This document shows positions 14,334-17,306 of a stretch of 17,306 nucleotides of DNA, one piece after another; the first letter of the stretch is position 1, and each line of letters starts with the position of its first letter. Where the stretch lies: NCBI GenBank assembly GCA_029879595.1, contig JAOUPZ010000014.1, forward strand, positions 1-17,306. The letters run 5' to 3'. A program made the position numbers and the translations under genes. The notes below the pieces were generated by a model. It did not search any database, had not been told where the DNA came from, and worked only from the letters and a program-made list of their open reading frames with translations. The stretch comes from Deltaproteobacteria bacterium. Lineage in GTDB: Bacteria > SAR324 > JACQKK01.

Positions 14334-16232
14334 TTACCGGTCCAGCTCCTCCATCATCTTTTCCCGGGCCCTGGCCATACCCGCCTCGGCAACCTCCAGG
14401 GTGATGTTCCCGCAGTCCTGCTGCCGGGCATAGTCCTCAATGGCGGCCCGGGCCTTGTCTCGCATGAATCCTTCGGGCGCCTTCAGCAGCCGGGCCCAGC
14501 CTTCCGGGGTCCAGTTGCCGGGGATATCACCCTGCCCCGCGCCAGCTGACAGACCTCCCGCCTGCAATCCTGCCTGTCCCCCCGCCTGTTCTCCGGCCTT
14601 TTCGCCGCTGCCTTCCGGAGCATCCAGGGTTTCCCGGGCAAATTCCTCGCTGACATAATCCAGGTGCCTTGAACGGGCTCTTTTTTCTATCCGGTGGCGG
14701 GCCCGCCGTGAAAGGAAGGGATCGGGCACGGCCTCCAACAGCTTCAACGCGCCTCTCTGCCAGTTCAGCACGGAGCCGTCCAGGGTTTCCAGGGCCTCCG
14801 TTTCCCGGTTTTCCCCGGGCTGTTCCGGCGTGGAGTCCCCGGTTGCGCCGCCGCGGCCGCTCTGCACCCTGAACAGACTGCCGGCGCCGTTGCACACCGG
14901 ACAGACCTCCGGGCGCCGCCGGGGATGCCGGTAGCCGCAGGAGGGGCAGATATAGGAAAGGTCGAGCAGATCATCGTCACTCACCCGGGCCGGCTCGGCG
15001 CGGGAAATTCCCATGGCGATGCGGGCCTGGGGGGGAAGTATCTCCTCCAGGGCCCGGCTCACCACATCCGCGGTGATCATGGTGTAGCCCTCGGCGACGG
15101 CAAACCGTTGGATGGCCGCCATGGCCACTCCCCGCACCGATGCCGGGGCCTTGGCCAGCATGGCCTTGCCCTCCTCGCTCCAGGCGGTGGTGGCGTCGGC
15201 CACATATTCATCGGGCGGGGTTGTGCTGCGGGCCACCAGCATCAGGTTGGCCGCCCCCTGGCGCAAAAGGCCCTCGGCCACCCCGCCCAGGTCTATGTTC
15301 TCCCCGCCGTGAATGCCGGTGCGGCCGGCTATCAGCAGCCAGGGCTTTTCCTCCCGGGAGTACTTGAGCAGGCATTCGATGGGCTTGCCGTCCAGCAGCC
15401 GGGTGGTGATTTCAATGCCGCGGTCGGCGGCCAGCCTTTCGGCCACATCCAGGTGCGACCGGTAAATCCTGGCCAGGCCCGAATCAATGATCTCCTCGTG
15501 CAGTTGCTCCTGCTGCTCGAACTTGAAAACCTCCTGGGCCTCGTTGGTAAGGGCCGTCTTGAGGGAATCAAACAGTGTGTAATGGAAGTAGGGATCAAAG
15601 GCCGACAGCGCCACCAGGGGTCTTTTGCTTTTTTGCGCCAGTTCCATGCCTGTTTCCAGGGCCGCCCAGGAGCGGTTGCTGCCGTCCAGGCACACCGCCA
15701 CCGGCGCCCTGCCGTCATCCTGTGCGTTGCCGTTAGTGCCCTGCAGGTGCCTGACCACGATCAGGTCGGTGGATATGCGCCGTGACACCCGCTCACAGAC
15801 AGTGCCCACCAGGGCGGACTCTGTGCGGCCCAGGCCGTGGGCCCCCATGACCACCAGGTCATAGGGCTGACCCTTGATATCGTCCACCAGGGCCTCCCAG
15901 TTGCGCCCCTCCAGGGATACAGCCCTGAAGGGCACACTGGCCCGGGAAGTGCGGGCCTCCATTACCTTCAGATAGGAGTCCGTGATCAGTTCCAGGCCCG
16001 ATGTGATCAGTGAGTCGTGGATGACCCGCTGGCGCTCCAGTTCCTGCTCCTTCTGGAACTGCTCCGGCAGGCCGCTCTCCAGGGCCCTGAACCGCCAGTC
16101 ATGAAGCTTGGCTGCATAAACGTGGCTCCCCACCACCGTGCCGTCATTCTGACGGGCCAGCAGGCAGGCCAGTTCCAGGGCTCCCAGTGAGTGCTCACTG
16201 TTGTCAAAAGGAACGTATATTTCCTTGTGCAT
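14334..16232 (-). CDS. Tandem universal stress protein with zinc ribbon and three PCP_red-like domains
   Basis: A 632-residue cytoplasmic multidomain protein. Usp domain 1 (1 to about 163) keeps the ATP-binding pattern G-x2-G-x9-G-T (G130, G133, G143, T144). Usp domain 2 (about 176-336) has G303-x2-G306-x9-G316 but Gly in place of the Ser/Thr. Then come three copies of a helical segment like PCP_red, the small domain named after protochlorophyllide reductase. Copy 1 (about 350-397) begins WSEEGKAMLAKAP, copy 2 (about 490-537) WQRGALKLLEAVP, and copy 3 (about 574-625) WTPEGWARLLKAP. Between copies 1 and 2 is a zinc ribbon (C429, C432, C444, C447), and between 2 and 3 a Gly/Ala/Gln-rich linker with AGxQ-type repeats (545-567). 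An AGGAG ribosome site lies 10 nt upstream. The kinase gene follows after 71 nt. Stress or redox-state sensing is plausible; no activity is established. Confidence 0.88.
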   Translation of the reverse strand: MHKEIYVPFDNSEHSLGALELACLLARQNDGTVVGSHVYAAKLHDWRFRALESGLPEQFQKEQELERQRVIHDSLITSGLELITDSYLKVMEARTSRASVPFRAVSLEGRNWEALVDDIKGQPYDLVVMGAHGLGRTESALVGTVCERVSRRISTDLIVVRHLQGTNGNAQDDGRAPVAVCLDGSNRSWAALETGMELAQKSKRPLVALSAFDPYFHYTLFDSLKTALTNEAQEVFKFEQQEQLHEEIIDSGLARIYRSHLDVAERLAADRGIEITTRLLDGKPIECLLKYSREEKPWLLIAGRTGIHGGENIDLGGVAEGLLRQGAANLMLVARSTTPPDEYVADATTAWSEEGKAMLAKAPASVRGVAMAAIQRFAVAEGYTMITADVVSRALEEILPPQARIAMGISRAEPARVSDDDLLDLSYICPSCGYRHPRRRPEVCPVCNGAGSLFRVQSGRGGATGDSTPEQPGENRETEALETLDGSVLNWQRGALKLLEAVPDPFLSRRARHRIEKRARSRHLDYVSEEFARETLDAPEGSGEKAGEQAGGQAGLQAGGLSAGAGQGDIPGNWTPEGWARLLKAPEGFMRDKARAAIEDYARQQDCGNITLEVAEAGMARAREKMMEELDR

Positions 16233-16291
16233 ATGAAAATTGCTCCTGGAAACGATTTGACTTTTTCTCCCCCGCCCAGGTCTTTGCGGCC

Positions 16292-16306
16292 GCTTTAATC
16301 AGGCCA
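16292..16306 (-). promoter_or_regulatory. Weak sigma54-like -24/-12 match upstream of the Usp gene
   Basis: On the minus strand TGGCCTGATTAAAGC has the invariant GG-N10-GC spacing of a sigma54 promoter (consensus TGGCACG-N4-TTGCA), but only part of the flanking consensus. It would put the transcription start near 16280, leaving a leader of about 48 nt before the Usp start at 16232. Because the operon encodes a sigma54 activator, autoregulation would make sense. The -12 element (AAGCG) is poor, so this is only a candidate. Confidence 0.22.
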
Positions 16307-16594
16307 TTTTGAGGTTCGTTGTTTCGCCCTGGCCGGGTTTGCCAGACTGGTTTTCCGGGACACTCTGTCAAGCAATGGCCCTGGGCCCTTGGGGAAAAAA
16401 TAAAGATGGATGTTCTGGCTGGAGTTTATCACCAATTTCTCCCGTTGGAAAATCCGGGCCCAGGCCGGGGCGGACGCTGGCAGGCCGGAAAGCCTGGGGA
16501 GGCTACTGGACAGGCCCGGCCCTGAGTCGGTTCTTCACATTCTCCATGGCCTGTTCAAAACCGGGTGGAGTGGGCAGCTTTTTCGAATGGGCCC

Positions 16595-16650
16595 TGTGTA
16601 TAAGAACTTCTGTGTATAAGAACTTCTGTGTATAAAAACTCTGTGTATTT
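16595..16650 (-). repeat. Tandem DnaA-box-like repeats (TTATACACA x3 plus a degenerate fourth)
   Basis: On the plus strand the 16-bp unit TGTGTATAAGAACTTC occurs twice without interruption (16595-16610, 16611-16626). A 15-bp variant follows (16627-16641), then a fourth partial unit TGTGTATTT (16642-16650). Read on the minus strand, the first three each contain TTATACACA, a perfect match to the DnaA-box consensus TTATNCACA; the last gives AAATACACA. Spacing is 16, 16 and 15 bp, all in the same orientation. The repeats and matches are seen directly; binding by DnaA is inference. No replication gene is nearby. Confidence 0.8.
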
Positions 16651-16719
16651 GGGCCTAATGTAATTGGCCTTTTACCTGCTATCCCACCTGAAAATTCTTT
16701 GAGAATGCCCCCTCCCTGA

Positions 16720-17306
16720 TCAATCCCCCTTGAGCAGCTTTTTCATGAGCGCCTCCTTGGATGCGCACCGTGTTGTCCCCCAGCACAATTCAAACGACTT
16801 CACCAACTTCCCCTTGTTGGTAATATTCACCCGGAAGGGCTTTTTCAAAAGCACCCCATGGACATAGGTCACGAAGGATTCCGCCCAGTCGTCCGCCGGA
16901 TGGGTGGCCGCGTACAGGGATACAAAGTTGGTCTTCTCCAACTGGCCGTAGACCTCGGCCATCTGCCTGGCCGCCAGGGCGGGCTTTTGATAGTACACGA
17001 CCTCCTTCCGCCGGGGAAAAGTTTTGCCGTCAAATCTGGACGCATATTTTCCCTGCTTCATGTCCACCAGCCAGGACTCCGAGAAGAACCGGTATTCATT
17101 GATGTTTCCCAACTCTTCCGGAGCGACCCCCCAGGGGGGATGGATCGTTTCATTGACGGAAATCACATGGCCTATCTCATGGAGCAGGATGTACTGTATG
17201 GCCTGCTGGCGGTTATCGTCCGGCCCCCGCTCAATGACAACCTCGATCCTATGATCCATGTCGCCGGCAAAGGGGGTGGACTCCTTCCAGGTGGCCCATT
17301 CGTTGG
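16720..17306 (-). CDS. Putative zinc metallopeptidase (HEIGH motif), 5' end outside window
   Basis: The C-terminal part of a putative zinc-dependent peptidase. The reading frame is open to the window edge: 15 more in-frame codons (NEWATWKESTPFAGD) precede the ATG at 17259, so that ATG is probably internal and the gene begins beyond the window. The motif LLHEIGHVISVNE is a canonical HExxH zinc site. About 110 residues later, DDWAESFVTYVHG offers a glutamate that could be the third zinc ligand, as in gluzincin-type peptidases. The 3' region ends in SKEALMKKLLKGD, then TGA. I do not recognise the exact family, and catalytic function is inferred only from the motif. It is separated from the Usp gene by about 490 bp, so it is probably a separate transcription unit. 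Confidence 0.7.
   Translation of the reverse strand, partial: NEWATWKESTPFAGDMDHRIEVVIERGPDDNRQQAIQYILLHEIGHVISVNETIHPPWGVAPEELGNINEYRFFSESWLVDMKQGKYASRFDGKTFPRRKEVVYYQKPALAARQMAEVYGQLEKTNFVSLYAATHPADDWAESFVTYVHGVLLKKPFRVNITNKGKLVKSFELCWGTTRCASKEALMKKLLKGD

Larger units (their letters stand above)
16233..16719. other. Intergenic region between peptidase-like gene and Usp fusion gene
   Basis: About 490 bp without a convincing gene. Short open frames on the plus strand here have no ribosome site or recognisable protein features. The stretch holds the DnaA-box-like array at 16595-16650 and must hold the promoter for the Usp, kinase and regulator genes. A possible -35 (TTGACA, minus strand, around 16367-16372) has no good -10 partner. 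A weak sigma54-like match is listed separately. Confidence 0.6.

Noticed and set aside
16309..16635. Plus-strand 108-codon frame across the DnaA-box array
   Set aside because: It has no ribosome site or domain, and its 3' part is just the tandem repeat translated.
16233..16719. Chromosomal replication origin (oriC)
   Set aside because: There are DnaA boxes but no dnaA, dnaN, gyrase, parAB or rnpA/rpmH neighbours and no clear AT-rich unwinding element in the window.

Overview
The window is one block of twelve genes, all on the minus strand, so transcription runs from high to low coordinates. It looks like a fairly GC-rich Gram-negative bacterium with a heavy investment in periplasmic electron transfer: nine CXXCH c-type heme sites in five proteins, two blue-copper-like proteins and a cytochrome bd-like membrane protein. 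This combination, together with a universal-stress/PCP-reductase fusion, is reminiscent of Nitrospirota or deltaproteobacterial (Desulfobacterota-type) genomes. No rRNA or other marker gene is present, so the placement is tentative.

Right side (about 17306-10402): the 3' part of a zinc metallopeptidase-like gene; an intergenic stretch of about 490 bp carrying a tandem array of three DnaA-box-like sequences plus one degenerate copy; a 632-residue protein with two Usp domains, a zinc ribbon and three PCP_red-like domains; then a two-component pair, an 811-residue membrane histidine kinase with a sensor domain and a cysteine-rich PAS, and a 472-residue NtrC-family sigma54-dependent response regulator. 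The kinase and regulator are separated by only 6 nt.

Middle (10401-9677): about 725 bp without a convincing gene. It holds a pair of 17-bp near-identical imperfect dyads 31 bp apart, other inverted repeats, and strong GC-rich hairpins. It lies between the regulator and the respiratory cluster, so it should contain the control region of that cluster. I could not find a convincing sigma54 or sigma70 promoter by eye.

Left side (9676-19): the respiratory cluster. In order of transcription it encodes two paralogous exported cupredoxin-like proteins with amicyanin-type C-x2-H-x2-M sites, a 669-residue CydA-like protein, a membrane-anchored diheme cytochrome c, a membrane-anchored monoheme cytochrome c, a diheme cytochrome c fused to an ethylbenzene-dehydrogenase-type heme b domain and a C-terminal anchor, and two diheme cytochrome c peroxidase (CcpA/MauG family) proteins. 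The CydA-like gene and the three cytochrome genes are translationally coupled (3-nt gap, ATGA overlap, GTGA overlap). There is no CydB and no heme-copper oxidase subunit.

The most interesting reading is that the CydA-like protein and the three anchored cytochromes form an unusual respiratory complex in which c-type cytochromes take the place of CydB. Cupredoxins and peroxidases would act as soluble periplasmic partners, and the adjacent sigma54-type two-component system is the likely controller. The gene content is seen directly; the complex and its regulation are inference.
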